DNA of 64,000 nucleotides from Clostridium cibarium. Its GTDB lineage: Bacteria > Bacillota > Clostridia > Clostridiales > Clostridiaceae. Each line of letters opens with the position of its first letter. Positions within the stretch are counted from its first letter, which is position 1. The stretch covers positions 1-64,000 of the forward strand of contig NZ_JACSRA010000001.1 in the NCBI RefSeq assembly GCF_014836335.1, in the 5' to 3' direction. A program made the position numbers and the translations under genes. Below, one piece after another: positions 8,283 to 16,128 of this stretch. The notes beneath the pieces are model-generated. The model was not told the origin of the DNA. It made no database searches and saw only the letters and a list, made by a program, of their open reading frames with translations.

Positions 8283-8513
8283 ATGGTCAGCCAAGGCGAT
8301 TTCAAAAACGAAAAAGACTTTAGTTTTAGTGAAAAGATGAAATGGGCGGAAGAGTTAAAAAAAGAATATGGAAGATTGGCTAGAGAAAATATGTCTGAAG
8401 GCGGAAGCGGTGGAAATATTTCCACACCTTTTGTCCATTTGAACAAGAAGTTACCACTTGTAATATGTACCAGCTTTAACTCCAACTATTGCAAGAGCTG
8501 TTCCCATAACTAA
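8283..8513 (+). CDS. Doubtful plus-strand ORF overlapping the terminase 3' end
   Basis: 76 codons, opposite to all other element genes and overlapping the last 63 nt of the large terminase gene. The first 55 residues look protein-like: FSFSEKMKWAEELKKEYGRL is a plausible amphipathic helix, followed by a Gly/Ser stretch. The frame is open upstream to 8244, and the codons used (GGC, AGC, CAA, GCG) differ from its neighbours. No ribosome binding site precedes the ATG, and the part overlapping the terminase is not protein-like. It may be the remnant of a gene inserted from elsewhere. Confidence 0.3.
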   Translation: MVSQGDFKNEKDFSFSEKMKWAEELKKEYGRLARENMSEGGSGGNISTPFVHLNKKLPLVICTSFNSNYCKSCSHN

Positions 8514-10019
8514 ATCGTCATGGTATCCCCCCATCGCTCCCATTGAACCATTTTCCTTAATTTCAAATACCTTCATCTCCTCAACTGTATCTATTGAATT
8601 GATTAATATTTGACCTTTATCAAACATTTCTCTTAAATCATTGATTATCAATCCCTTAGTCTTTGCATTGGTATCGAATCCTATTTGCCATTGAATCTTA
8701 TTGAACTGGTCATATGACTTGTATTTGTGCATATTCATATACTTATGGTCATGTCTAAGTCTTTGAATAACTGCATGACCACCACTTGCCTTCTCAACTA
8801 CTAGATGTGCTTTGTTGTAGAATCTTCCTAGAGCATTAACAAAGTCGCTAAATTCGTAGGGCTTTATCTTGTTATTCTTGAACATTGCAACTTCTTCACC
8901 ATCTTTATTAAGCACTACACACGTACTGTAGTCTTTTCCTACACCTTCACTTGAATCTACTCCTATGAAGTATCTAGCACCAGTACCAGGCTTTGAATAC
9001 ATAAAAAATGACTTACCATAGAATTTCATCAACTCACTTGGTAAATCACCGACTTTACTTTTAGGTAGATATTTAGTTTTCTGTAGGCTTAGAGCCTTAA
9101 TTACATCTGATACACGTTGATTATCAAATACAGACGCACCTGTGCTGATAAAGGCTAATTCATCTGTAATTGGATATTCTTGATTGAACTGGTCTATATC
9201 ACTATTACCTATCTTCATTCTCCTCCAACACAAAACATCTAAGTCCATACCATATTGAGCGTATTCTTTAAACAAAACGCTCTCTTCCTCTGTCAAATCA
9301 TCTATTCCAAAGCTATGACCATTAATGCTCTTGAAACTTTCTTGCATTTCTTTGTATTCATCAAGGAACATTTCTTTACCATCTAAGTAATTGAAGAAAA
9401 ATGGTTTATAGCTATTCTCCTTTTTTTTAGATTTCTGATACATATTGTGAAAGAAATTAAGTCCATTAGCTGTAGTTTCTATGATTAACGCACCATCTGG
9501 TCTTAAAGTCTGTTCAAGGCTCAATAACTGTTTACTAGCTATTTCAGAATCAACAAACGCAAACTCTGATAAATGCACTAACTTACACGTACTTCCCCTT
9601 CCTTGGTCACTTCTTCCCATTGTGGAGCATGAGATAATCGAACCATTTGCAAACTGTAATTCTTGCCTATTATTTCTTATCAGCTTCGGTTTAATAGCAC
9701 TTGGTAATGAGTTATATATAATCTTTAACTTATTGAATATTGCCCTTGTTGAAGCGTCTGACATACTCAATAACATACATGAACAGTTCTTTTCAGTAAT
9801 ACAGTAATAGATTGCCAATCCACATATGGACACGGATAAACCCATTTGTCTACTCTTCAAGATGATATTGAACCTTTTCATATCCTTAATGAAGGCTTTT
9901 TGTGGTTTATTCAATGCAAAAGGAACTACATCACCTTTTTTATTTGTTATTTTCAATAGATTCTTAATAAATAAGATAGGATTTTTCCACATTTTCATGA
10001 ACTTTTCTTCATTAGTCAT
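8451..10019 (-). CDS. terL: Phage terminase large subunit
   Basis: 522 residues, complete. The N-terminal ATPase has a deviant Walker A (ILKSRQMGLS, about residues 53-62) and a Walker B-like LVHLSEFAFVD near 135-145, followed by the coupling segment with IIETTANGL. The C-terminal RNase H-fold nuclease shows the acidic residues expected: FIGVDSSEGVGKD near residue 350 and DDLVMGTALAI near the end. Terminases pump DNA into the procapsid through the portal and cut the concatemer. AGGGGGTGGCAAT precedes the ATG, and the gene follows the small subunit candidate by 11 nt. Confidence 0.93.
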   Translation of the reverse strand: MTNEEKFMKMWKNPILFIKNLLKITNKKGDVVPFALNKPQKAFIKDMKRFNIILKSRQMGLSVSICGLAIYYCITEKNCSCMLLSMSDASTRAIFNKLKIIYNSLPSAIKPKLIRNNRQELQFANGSIISCSTMGRSDQGRGSTCKLVHLSEFAFVDSEIASKQLLSLEQTLRPDGALIIETTANGLNFFHNMYQKSKKKENSYKPFFFNYLDGKEMFLDEYKEMQESFKSINGHSFGIDDLTEEESVLFKEYAQYGMDLDVLCWRRMKIGNSDIDQFNQEYPITDELAFISTGASVFDNQRVSDVIKALSLQKTKYLPKSKVGDLPSELMKFYGKSFFMYSKPGTGARYFIGVDSSEGVGKDYSTCVVLNKDGEEVAMFKNNKIKPYEFSDFVNALGRFYNKAHLVVEKASGGHAVIQRLRHDHKYMNMHKYKSYDQFNKIQWQIGFDTNAKTKGLIINDLREMFDKGQILINSIDTVEEMKVFEIKENGSMGAMGGYHDDLVMGTALAIVGVKAGTYYKW

Positions 10020-10030
10020 ATTGCCACCCC

Positions 10031-10423
10031 CTACTCATTCATATCTAATCCACTGATAATGTCATCTATAGCTGATTTTCTATCAATAAAGAAGTCACTT
10101 TCACTAAACTTAACTACCCAATTAGCACTATTTGTATCTCCTTCTAGTGCTTTCTTAACCATTGTGTTATATATCTTTATTAAGTTCATATCCTTTTGGC
10201 TCTTGGTAACGTATTGGATAGCCTGTTTTACATCATCACGCTCCAAGTATGTATCTAAAGCCTTTTGCATATCAAAATCATTGTAGTAACTCCTTATGCG
10301 TTCATAATCAGCTTCATCTTGACCATCTGCATACCACCTAACAAAGTGCCTTAGTTTTTTATTCTGCAACATATCCTCTATATGCTTATTGAAGTCATTA
10401 GTTGTTATTCTTTTCTCTGCCAC
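10031..10423 (-). CDS. terS: Putative terminase small subunit
   Basis: 130 residues starting at GTG, with AAAGGGTGATGATAA upstream. The protein is helical and charged. Its position directly before the large subunit (11-nt gap) and its size are typical of small terminase subunits, which recognise the packaging site. I do not see a clear helix-turn-helix; DDVKQAIQYVTKSQKDMNL is the best candidate for part of one. In satellites, terS commonly differs from that of the helper so that the satellite genome is packaged specifically. Confidence 0.62.
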   Translation of the reverse strand: MAEKRITTNDFNKHIEDMLQNKKLRHFVRWYADGQDEADYERIRSYYNDFDMQKALDTYLERDDVKQAIQYVTKSQKDMNLIKIYNTMVKKALEGDTNSANWVVKFSESDFFIDRKSAIDDIISGLDMNE

Positions 10424-10560
10424 TTATCATCACCCTTTCACTATTTATCCTTATTCATACACTACTTGTACATTAACTGAACACTATCTATACACTACAT
10501 TGGTACTACCTATACACTAGCTATACACTACCTTAGCACTATCTTGATACCAAAATGGTA
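10424..10560. repeat. Degenerate CTATACACTA repeats upstream of terS
   Basis: The decamer CTATACACTA occurs at about 10490, 10510 and 10520, with near copies around it. It overlaps the 3' end of the 83-residue gene. Related words occur at about 6675-6690. Possibly a binding array for the small terminase, by position only. Confidence 0.4.
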
Positions 10561-10768
10561 TTGAGTTGGTATTAACTTGGTAGAGTTTTTCTATTGAGTT
10601 GGTATAGTATTCTAATTTAACTCTAAACTTACCATCACTATAAGTAATGTATTTATTGAACTTTAACTGATTTTCAATCCATTGGTCAGTTTCACAACCA
10701 TTAGTTATTGCATCTGATAATTTATTATTTAATCTATTTACTAATTCATTTAAAAATTTATTCACCAT
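10517..10768 (-). CDS. Small phage-element protein, unknown function (83 aa)
   Basis: 83 residues from an ATG at 10768, preceded by AGAGGTGAT; an upstream in-frame start nine codons earlier has no such signal. Sequence begins MVNKFLNELVNRLNNKLSD (amphipathic helix) and continues with a Tyr/Lys-rich beta-like section ending FWYQDSAKVVYS. The DNA over its 3' end is repetitive (TTGGTAT words), giving the NSIEKL/NTNSIPF echo. It sits before the terminase pair and may be co-transcribed with it. No family recognised. Confidence 0.5.
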   Translation of the reverse strand: MVNKFLNELVNRLNNKLSDAITNGCETDQWIENQLKFNKYITYSDGKFRVKLEYYTNSIEKLYQVNTNSIPFWYQDSAKVVYS

Positions 10769-10868
10769 ATCACCTCTATGTAAAATAAAAATCATTTCTC
10801 ATTTTATTAGTTTTTTAGAATGGATTAGTTGAGGTTTACCGAAACTTCCATTATCAAAAAGTAAGAAA

Positions 10869-11020
10869 ATGACTAGCCCCTCGTGGCAATGAACGAGAAC
10901 AACCGATAGGGCGTTAGCTTTAAGGAACACACTTTAACGAGAGAATTCCTTCCCTTGTTAGATACACTCACCCCTAGGGCAAACAGTTCGTTCCTCACTA
11001 TTCGCCTTCCCCTCAAGGGG
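10869..11020 (+). ncRNA. GC-richer structured non-coding segment
   Basis: This stretch is visibly richer in G and C than the rest of the element and has no supported ORF. Hairpins: CTCGT/ACGAG (10880-10897), AAGGAA/TTCCTT (10922-10951) and CCCC/GGGG with loop TCAA (11009-11020), plus complementarity between the CTAGCCC region near 10874 and GGGCGTTAG near 10909. It could be a packaging (pac/cos) site, as it lies upstream of the terminase genes, or a structured RNA. Strand is not established. Confidence 0.4.
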
Positions 11021-11032
11021 ATAAATTATTTA

Positions 11033-11061
11033 TTTACTTTTATTTTTATTTATGTTATAAT
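11033..11061 (+). promoter_or_regulatory. Candidate plus-strand promoter before the 27-bp hairpin
   Basis: TTTACT (11033-11038), a 17-nt spacer and a consensus TATAAT (11056-11061). The expected start at about 11068 coincides with the left end of the perfect inverted repeat at 11071. Confidence 0.5.
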
Positions 11062-11070
11062 TAAAATTTT

Positions 11071-11139
11071 AATAGGGGTACTTCATACCGCCTATATTAT
11101 ATATATATATATAGGCGGTATGAAGTACCCCTATTTTTT
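11071..11139 (+). terminator. Perfect 27-bp hairpin with plus-strand T-tract
   Basis: Arms 11071-11097 and 11109-11135 are perfectly complementary (27 bp) around an 11-nt alternating TA loop, followed by TTTTTT on the plus strand. It abuts the stop codon of the minus-strand gene at 11138, so it may terminate in both directions, but a 27-bp perfect stem is much longer than usual for a terminator. With the promoter at 11033-11061 it could also be a short independent hairpin transcript. Confidence 0.8.
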
Positions 11140-11884
11140 ATAACCAAGTTTCCCAATAATCATTTAGTTGTTTTTCAGGATAATTCTCTTTAATCAATTT
11201 GAATATATCCTTATATAATTTACATCCATATTTTTTATCATATTTCTTCATTTTGTATACGAATTTACTTTCAGCTATACTTCTATATTCTTTAATTTGT
11301 CCATACATATAAGCACTAACTCTACGAATACATTCCTCAAATACATTTTCTCCATCAATGTATTTCTTTTTCATCTCTGCAAATCTTTTAATCTGATGAA
11401 TACAATTATTGTAACTTTCATATTCATCAATACAAGTTAAGCTATGTTCAGGTGTAGCTAATTCCTTTTTATCTTGTATGTAATCAATAGCTACATAAAA
11501 ATAACCATCTTTAGATAATATATTGTTTTGTAGCATATACTCATCCCACCTAGATATAGTATCTCTATAAACTCCAACCTTCTTAGCTATGAATTCTTTT
11601 GTAAGTGGTTTGTCCAAATTCATCACTCTATATAAAAAGTATTCAGAAAACTCTTCAACCTTCTTTGTTCCAAACATATATTGGCATATATTAGATAATA
11701 TTTCCTTACTGTCATTTAATAGCTCTATTTCATACATAGTTGTTCTACCCTCTTTCTTATTTGATATTAGCTTATATCCTTTATTTTCTAGCCTTTCTTC
11801 AAGTTGTCCTAACCTAACTATCTTTTTCATTGCATCAGTTTTTACACCTAATATTGTCATTAATTCTTTTCTATTGATTTTCAT
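11138..11884 (-). CDS. Putative DNA-binding/replication-type protein of the element
   Basis: 248 residues from an ATG at 11884, with TGGAGCGATG upstream; longer versions from 11929 lack a clear signal. The start MKINRKELMTILGVKTDAM looks like a helix-turn-helix that recognises DNA. A second helix-turn-helix is likely at about residues 105-130 (TKEFIAKKVGVYRDTISRWD), and the C-terminal half is a basic helical region (YKMKKYDKKYGCKLYKDIF). Proteins like this in small phages are often replication initiators or regulators, but no catalytic motif of a primase or Rep is visible. It is bounded upstream by a terminator and downstream by the perfect hairpin, so it is probably its own transcription unit. 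Confidence 0.5.
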   Translation of the reverse strand: MKINRKELMTILGVKTDAMKKIVRLGQLEERLENKGYKLISNKKEGRTTMYEIELLNDSKEILSNICQYMFGTKKVEEFSEYFLYRVMNLDKPLTKEFIAKKVGVYRDTISRWDEYMLQNNILSKDGYFYVAIDYIQDKKELATPEHSLTCIDEYESYNNCIHQIKRFAEMKKKYIDGENVFEECIRRVSAYMYGQIKEYRSIAESKFVYKMKKYDKKYGCKLYKDIFKLIKENYPEKQLNDYWETWL

Positions 11885-11925
11885 AATTACATCGCTCCAT
11901 TTCATATTTAAAATTCTTATTTGTT

Positions 11926-11958
11926 GCATTAAAAAAGACCCGACAAAAATGCCGAGTC
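11926..11958 (-). terminator. Intrinsic terminator after the two small genes
   Basis: A nine-pair stem (11937-11945 with 11950-11958) with G-U pairs valid on the minus strand, AAAA loop on the plus strand, followed by TTTTTT. Confidence 0.85.
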
Positions 11959-11962
11959 CTAA

Positions 11963-12118
11963 TTATTTTCTATATTCACTTAGATAATTTCTAAATTCTT
12001 CATTGTCATTGAACAAAAATACTGAATAGCTGGGGTTGTCCTTATCTCGAACAACCTTCAACACATCATATTTCTTAGCTAAATAATTCATTAATCTTAT
12101 TGTTTTGCAAACATACAT
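11963..12118 (-). CDS. Small protein, DUF5659-like (51 aa)
   Basis: 51 residues from an ATG at 12118 that overlaps the stop region of the preceding small gene (TAATATG) and has AAGGAGG upstream. The sequence KTIRLMNYLAKKYDVLKVV, then NPSYSVFLFNDNEEFRNYL, fits the short DUF5659-type family, where a polypeptide of this size links a residue pair from substrate-like loops to an aspartate-rich C-terminus; the family has no known function. It is translationally coupled to the 52-residue gene before it and is followed by a terminator. Confidence 0.55.
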   Translation of the reverse strand: MYVCKTIRLMNYLAKKYDVLKVVRDKDNPSYSVFLFNDNEEFRNYLSEYRK

Positions 12119-12119
12119 A

Positions 12120-12278
12120 TTATTTGTCCTCCTTATATCCAACACTATCTAAATAATCATTAATAATTTTACTCATGTGATTGCATAACTCCATGATTTC
12201 ATCACAATTTGCAATAATATCATTACATAATACCTCAACTTTATTTTCTTTTCTTTTTCTAAATAACATAAACACCAT
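12120..12278 (-). CDS. Small protein, unknown function (52 aa)
   Basis: A 52-residue frame starting MVFMLFRKRKENKVEVL and ending SVGYKEDK, with AGGAAGGA upstream of the ATG at 12278; a second in-frame ATG lies three codons on. The middle (NDIIANCDEIMELCNHMSK) is a likely amphipathic helix. Its stop overlaps the start of the next gene, and its last codons provide that gene's AAGGAGG signal, strong evidence that it is translated. No family recognised. Confidence 0.6.
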   Translation of the reverse strand: MVFMLFRKRKENKVEVLCNDIIANCDEIMELCNHMSKIINDYLDSVGYKEDK

Positions 12279-12284
12279 TCCTTC

Positions 12285-13148
12285 CTATTTTTTATTTCTG
12301 TTTAACATGCTAGAAGCATATTCGGTATATGAGAAACAACAATAACCCTTATTAGTTAAAGAAAAATTGAATAATCCTTTATCTATTGAATCCTTTGAAA
12401 ATGCTATAGGTTTTGCAACTCTCTTAATTGATTTTATTTTTTTAAATTTCTTACTTGGTAACTCTATGTTGCAACAGAATATTTCACTTAGTTTTTCTAA
12501 ATCCATACCTGTTTCTAAATGACCATTAACCATCTTGATTTTTGCATCAAGTTTTAATTCTCTTTTGATCTGTTCTATGTATTTCAAGTTTTCTATCATA
12601 AAATCAGCTAAATAACCATAACCTAAGTCATCTAAATTCTTTCTTGCAGTTGAAACAAATCTACCACCATACTTAGATAAAAATGGAGTATATAAACCAT
12701 CTATTGCACACAATACTGCCAATTGGTCTTTACTCCATGTAGTTAAATCTTCATCATAGTAACTCAACATTGTTATAAAGCTACTCACTATGTATTTACT
12801 GTAATAGTTATAATTACATATGTTTTTGTTCATATTAGCTGAATTAGGATTAACATAATCATCTTTTGAATATTTAACAACATGATTATCCCAACATTTA
12901 ATCTCACCTTCTAAAGCTATATCAAGCCCTATACTTGAATTTTCATTCTTATAATCTTCTAGCCTATACATTATTTGATAATCTGTATATGCTCCAGCAT
13001 CAAAGAACCTTTTAACTTCTCTATCAAATTTCTCTCTTTGATATGTGTAGCACATTAAACTATCTATATCGTCACTTAATACTAATTCAAATTTTGTTTC
13101 TCTATCCTCACACCACGATGGGAACATTTCTCTTATTTCTTTTTTCAT
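12285..13148 (-). CDS. Phage-element protein of unknown function (287 aa)
   Basis: 287 residues, start ATG at 13148 with only a weak ribosome binding site, possibly coupled to a short upstream frame. The protein is charged, aromatic-rich and probably globular (KLSEIFCCNIELPSKKFKK near residue 220; FNFSLTNKGYCCFSYTEYA near the end). It starts MKKEIREMFPSWCEDRETK and contains DDIDSLMCYTYQREKFDRE. The spacing of the phrases LSDDIDSLMCY and RFFDAGAYTDYQIMY suggests a nuclease or hydrolase fold, but I cannot identify a catalytic set. Position between the regulator and the DNA-binding gene suggests an early or replication function. Confidence 0.55.
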   Translation of the reverse strand: MKKEIREMFPSWCEDRETKFELVLSDDIDSLMCYTYQREKFDREVKRFFDAGAYTDYQIMYRLEDYKNENSSIGLDIALEGEIKCWDNHVVKYSKDDYVNPNSANMNKNICNYNYYSKYIVSSFITMLSYYDEDLTTWSKDQLAVLCAIDGLYTPFLSKYGGRFVSTARKNLDDLGYGYLADFMIENLKYIEQIKRELKLDAKIKMVNGHLETGMDLEKLSEIFCCNIELPSKKFKKIKSIKRVAKPIAFSKDSIDKGLFNFSLTNKGYCCFSYTEYASSMLNRNKK

Positions 13149-13224
13149 ACTTGTTGATAATTAATATTCCACTATTATTTTTCATTAACTTTCTGATTGA
13201 TTTAATTAAATTTTTCATATTCAT
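13108..13224 (-). CDS. Possible 38-residue leader ORF
   Basis: ATG at 13224 follows AAAAGGATGAT. The 38-codon frame is lysine-rich (MNMKNLIKSIRKLMKNNSG) and overlaps the first 41 nt of the 287-residue gene in another frame. That gene's own start has a weak signal, so the small ORF may couple translation. Tentative. Confidence 0.3.
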   Translation of the reverse strand: MNMKNLIKSIRKLMKNNSGILIINKYEKRNKRNVPIVV

Positions 13225-13374
13225 ATCATCCTTTTCTAAAATAATTTTATTTATTGATTTTTACCTCTCACTCATCGCTCATCTATCACGTAAATAAATT
13301 TTCTAAAATAAAACTGTTAATTAAATATTAAATAGAAGTTAGTAAAATATTAATCATCTTTTCACCTACCTTTC

Positions 13375-13623
13375 TTATTCAATATTCTTTTTGTTTTGTT
13401 TTTTCAGGTCGTTCAAAACGTCTTGAAGTCTACCTTGTTTCTTAGCTTCACCAATCTTGTATATGGCGTTTACTATTCTTATTTCCTGTTCTTGTGACAT
13501 ATTGAAATGTCCATTTTCTAGTTGAGATATATAGTTTCTTGTAAATCCACAAGCCACTCCAACATCAGTTTGATTAAGTCCATATAAGGCTCTTAAATAT
13601 AAAATTCTTTCTCTTGAAGTCAT
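13375..13623 (-). CDS. XRE-family transcriptional regulator
   Basis: 82 residues from an ATG at 13623, with AAAGGAGTGTC upstream; the GTG nine bases earlier lies inside that signal. A single helix-turn-helix spans residues 5-60: RILYLRALYGLNQTDVG, then CGFTRNYISQLENGHFN, a typical XRE/Cro layout. The C-terminal 20 residues are lysine-rich. It is likely the repressor or control protein of the element. Its location between capsid and unknown genes rather than beside the integrase is unusual. A terminator separates it from the capsid gene upstream. Confidence 0.85.
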   Translation of the reverse strand: MTSRERILYLRALYGLNQTDVGVACGFTRNYISQLENGHFNMSQEQEIRIVNAIYKIGEAKKQGRLQDVLNDLKKQNKKNIE

Positions 13624-13657
13624 CGTTGACACTCCTTTCTATTACCTTTTGCACAAA

Positions 13658-13685
13658 TAAAAAAAGAGTGGATATTTCACCACCC
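13658..13685 (-). terminator. Intrinsic terminator after the capsid gene
   Basis: Stem GAGTGG (13666-13671) with CCACCC (13680-13685), one G-U pair on the minus strand, followed by seven or more T. Confidence 0.75.
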
Positions 13686-13693
13686 TTGATTAA

Positions 13694-14530
13694 CTAAGCT
13701 ATAGTTTTTCTCATTATTACTACTGAATCTTTGTTTACTAATCCAACAACAAATATTTCATCAGCATAAACATTGTTCTTCTTTAGACTAGCTTGTCGTT
13801 CAACTTCAACTAAAAGTCCTCTTTTCTTCTTGATACCTAAAGCACCTTTCTTTAATATATAAGACTTACATTCAGCTTTAACAGAATCATAAGTTCCTAC
13901 ATCAGCCATAACTACTGGTACACCTCTGAAGTAACCTACTACACCATTTCTAACGATACCATTACCATTAGTAGTATAAGTTTTATCAGCATTTACGAAG
14001 CCTTCCATCTTATAAAATGAAGGTAACACTAAACTATTTATTACTATTGCATCAAATTCATCTGTGTCTTGAGCATCACCAAATAAACCGAATGCTCCAT
14101 GTAATTCGTCCTCTGTAATTGCAGTAGCACCTAAAGTAGCTTTCTTTAATAGAGCATTAGTATCAATATCCTTTACCATTTCTTTATCAATAGCACTTGC
14201 AAATATTCTAGCTTGTTGTTCTACAGCATTTTGCATGAAGTCACCTTTACCAACAAGTGCATCAATATCAAATATTTCAACACCTTTACCATAGTGAACG
14301 ATAGTTTTCTTAGTGCTAGTTTGATTTAATGTTTCAGTTGGAATAGCTACACCTTTTTGAACTAATTCAGCTTCACTTAAAGCACAAAATTGAGGAAATG
14401 TAACTGAATCTCCTTCACTTGCAAAGTTATCTAAGTCTCCTAAATCATTTGCATATGTACTTATTTTGATTTTTCCTTTCACCTTTTCTGTTAACATTTG
14501 AGTATAAACCTCTGGAATTATAATTGACAT
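13694..14530 (-). CDS. Phage major capsid protein (HK97 fold, N4-gp56-like)
   Basis: 278 residues, complete. It begins MSIIIPEVYTQMLTEKVKG, then FASEGDSVTFPQFCALSEA and KKTIVHYGKGVEIFDID, which are the typical opening of N4-gp56 or P22-gp5-like major capsid proteins. The later part (GNGIVRNGVVGYFRGVPVV, then GALGIKKKRGLLVEVERQA) corresponds to the A-domain and the terminal beta strands. There is no N-terminal delta domain of HK97 type, which fits the presence of a separate scaffold gene just upstream. AAAGGAATG precedes the start. Terminators lie on both sides, so capsid expression may be set independently. Confidence 0.88.
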   Translation of the reverse strand: MSIIIPEVYTQMLTEKVKGKIKISTYANDLGDLDNFASEGDSVTFPQFCALSEAELVQKGVAIPTETLNQTSTKKTIVHYGKGVEIFDIDALVGKGDFMQNAVEQQARIFASAIDKEMVKDIDTNALLKKATLGATAITEDELHGAFGLFGDAQDTDEFDAIVINSLVLPSFYKMEGFVNADKTYTTNGNGIVRNGVVGYFRGVPVVMADVGTYDSVKAECKSYILKKGALGIKKKRGLLVEVERQASLKKNNVYADEIFVVGLVNKDSVVIMRKTIA

Positions 14531-14561
14531 AAAATCATTCCTTTCTCTTTTTAAAAATTGA

Positions 14562-14593
14562 TATAATAAAAAGGCTCAACTTAAAGTCGAACC
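14562..14593 (-). terminator. Intrinsic terminator between scaffold and capsid genes
   Basis: A nine-pair stem (14573-14581 with 14585-14593) with two G-U pairs valid on the minus strand and a 3-nt loop, followed by TTTTTATTAT. Confidence 0.8.
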
Positions 14594-14604
14594 CCTGAAT
14601 TATC

Positions 14605-15096
14605 TTATTTACTTAATTGGTCAAATAAAGTTTTATTTGTTGAATATAAATCAGCTCTTTCTTGATAGGACATTTGATTGAATTGTTCTTTAGTTATTGC
14701 ATTTGTTTTTCCTTCATGTCCTTTAGCCTTATAACCATTTTCATTTGAGCCTAAAATACTTGCAATACCATCTAAATAATTGTTTAAGCCTTCATCATCA
14801 ATATCATCACCTATATGTAGATACTTTGAAAGTCCTTCATTTAGCCCTTTCTCCTTTAACTTAGATGATACCTTATTGAGCCTTTCTCTCTTAGTCAATT
14901 CCTTTTCTTTGTCTTCTATAGCCTTTAATCTAGCTTCAATAGTCAATTCTTCTTGTGACTTTTCCTTTGGAACTTTGCCCTCTAATTCCTTGATTTTCTT
15001 AGAGTATTCAGTTCTAACCCTGTCACCTTCACCTTGTAATAACTTTTTAACATTTTCTAATACATCGCCTTCAAGTCCTAATTCTTCAATATTCAT
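14605..15096 (-). CDS. Capsid scaffolding protein
   Basis: 163 residues from an ATG at 15096 (AAAGGAATGG upstream). The frame extends open to 15189, but that part (MLFIYIQNKGL and following) is not protein-like and lies over a hairpin. The protein is almost entirely charged coiled coil (VKKLLQGEGDRVRTEYSKK, then EARLKAIEDKEKELTKRER), with a basic C-terminus, as expected of phage scaffolding proteins, which line the procapsid interior and leave before DNA entry. It lies directly before the major capsid gene with one terminator between them. Confidence 0.8.
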   Translation of the reverse strand: MNIEELGLEGDVLENVKKLLQGEGDRVRTEYSKKIKELEGKVPKEKSQEELTIEARLKAIEDKEKELTKRERLNKVSSKLKEKGLNEGLSKYLHIGDDIDDEGLNNYLDGIASILGSNENGYKAKGHEGKTNAITKEQFNQMSYQERADLYSTNKTLFDQLSK

Positions 15097-15326
15097 ATCT
15101 ATACCATTCCTTTCATTTAGTCCCAACACATAACCCCTCATTGAGTTTTTACACGCTAGTCCTTTATTTTGGATATATATAAAGAGCATGACAAAATGTC
15201 ACACCCTTATAATCAATTCAATATGGTTTTATAGGGCAAGGATAACCATAAACCTCATTGGAACACCGATTGCATATGCAACAGAATAATATTGTTTATT
15301 CTTATACCTTAATTGGATTGATGTCA
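15097..15326. other. Non-coding leader of the hairpin array
   Basis: No supported gene. A short TGACA/TGTCA hairpin lies near 15189-15201, and the palindrome TTGCATATGCAA near 15270-15281. It separates the scaffold gene (minus) from the plus-strand RNA array. I found no convincing promoter for the array here. Confidence 0.45.
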
Positions 15327-15590
15327 GATATTTAAGCTTATCCCTTTGAGGAGATCAGATTGGCTACTGATAAGTAAATATCAACTTATAATATGAAAAC
15401 AAGTTTACAAAAATATATAATAAAAGGCACTCGTACTAAATACGAATACCTATATTATCAAAATTAAAAAATGTTATTTTTCTACTATATAATAGAAATA
15501 GAGACTTTTTATTTTCAAGAATCTTGTAACGTAGTAATACCAACATGTACAAGAGTTTTATGCTTCCGTTAAAAATTCCTAGTTTTTGTA

Positions 15591-15906
15591 TTTTTCTACT
15601 ACATATTAGAAATAGGGAGTTTTTAAATTATATACCCTTCAAACGTAGACTGCATCTAATGTGTAGAGATTGTTCGCTTTTTCTCCATTTTTAAAAAATA
15701 TAAATACTTATACCATATTAAGAGTAATCCAAATTATGCACTCAACACCCCTCAAAGCTAGACAGTATCTAATGTGTAGGGATTGTTTGGTTACTAGACA
15801 TATTGAAAAATTGTTATTTTTTTAAATTCTCTTCTCATATTAAGAGTAATGTACCTTTGTCCTTTTACACCACTTAAACCCAGTAGACATCAAATGTGTA
15901 GGGTTT
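15591..15906 (+). repeat. Tandem 113-122-nt units at the start of the array
   Basis: ATCTAATGTGTAG occurs at 15654-15666 and 15767-15779 with a one-base variant at 15889-15901. CATATTAAGAGTAAT occurs exactly at 15714-15728 and 15836-15850 (122 apart). ACGTAG and the TTTCTA hairpins of the first two units are offset by 114. These offsets define a direct tandem array that has diverged. Confidence 0.8.
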
Positions 15907-16080
15907 TTGTGCTATCGTTACATTTTGTTTTCTACTCACTATCTCCCTATTGGTGGAAAGTACATCTTTGGGAAACGTTGAAATTACTAGTCTAGAATAG
16001 TGTACTTTTTCAAACATATTTTGGTATATGCTATTGTTCTTCTCCCTATTGGGACGAAATACAAAAAGTTACACATACCT

Positions 16081-16128
16081 CCTAACCATTGAAAACGCTA
16101 CGTTTGTAGCATGTTAAAATTTGTTAGG
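16081..16128 (+). ncRNA. Nested hairpin within the array
   Basis: CCTAAC (16081-16086) pairs with GTTAGG (16123-16128). Nested inside is GCTAC/GTAGC (16097-16110) with a GTTT loop. Outer bases CATA/TATG extend it. It occupies the second-hairpin position of its unit. Confidence 0.6.

Noticed and set aside
10955..11143. Plus-strand ORF of 62 codons over the 27-bp hairpin
   Set aside because: Reads through the promoter and both hairpin arms; no signal for translation.
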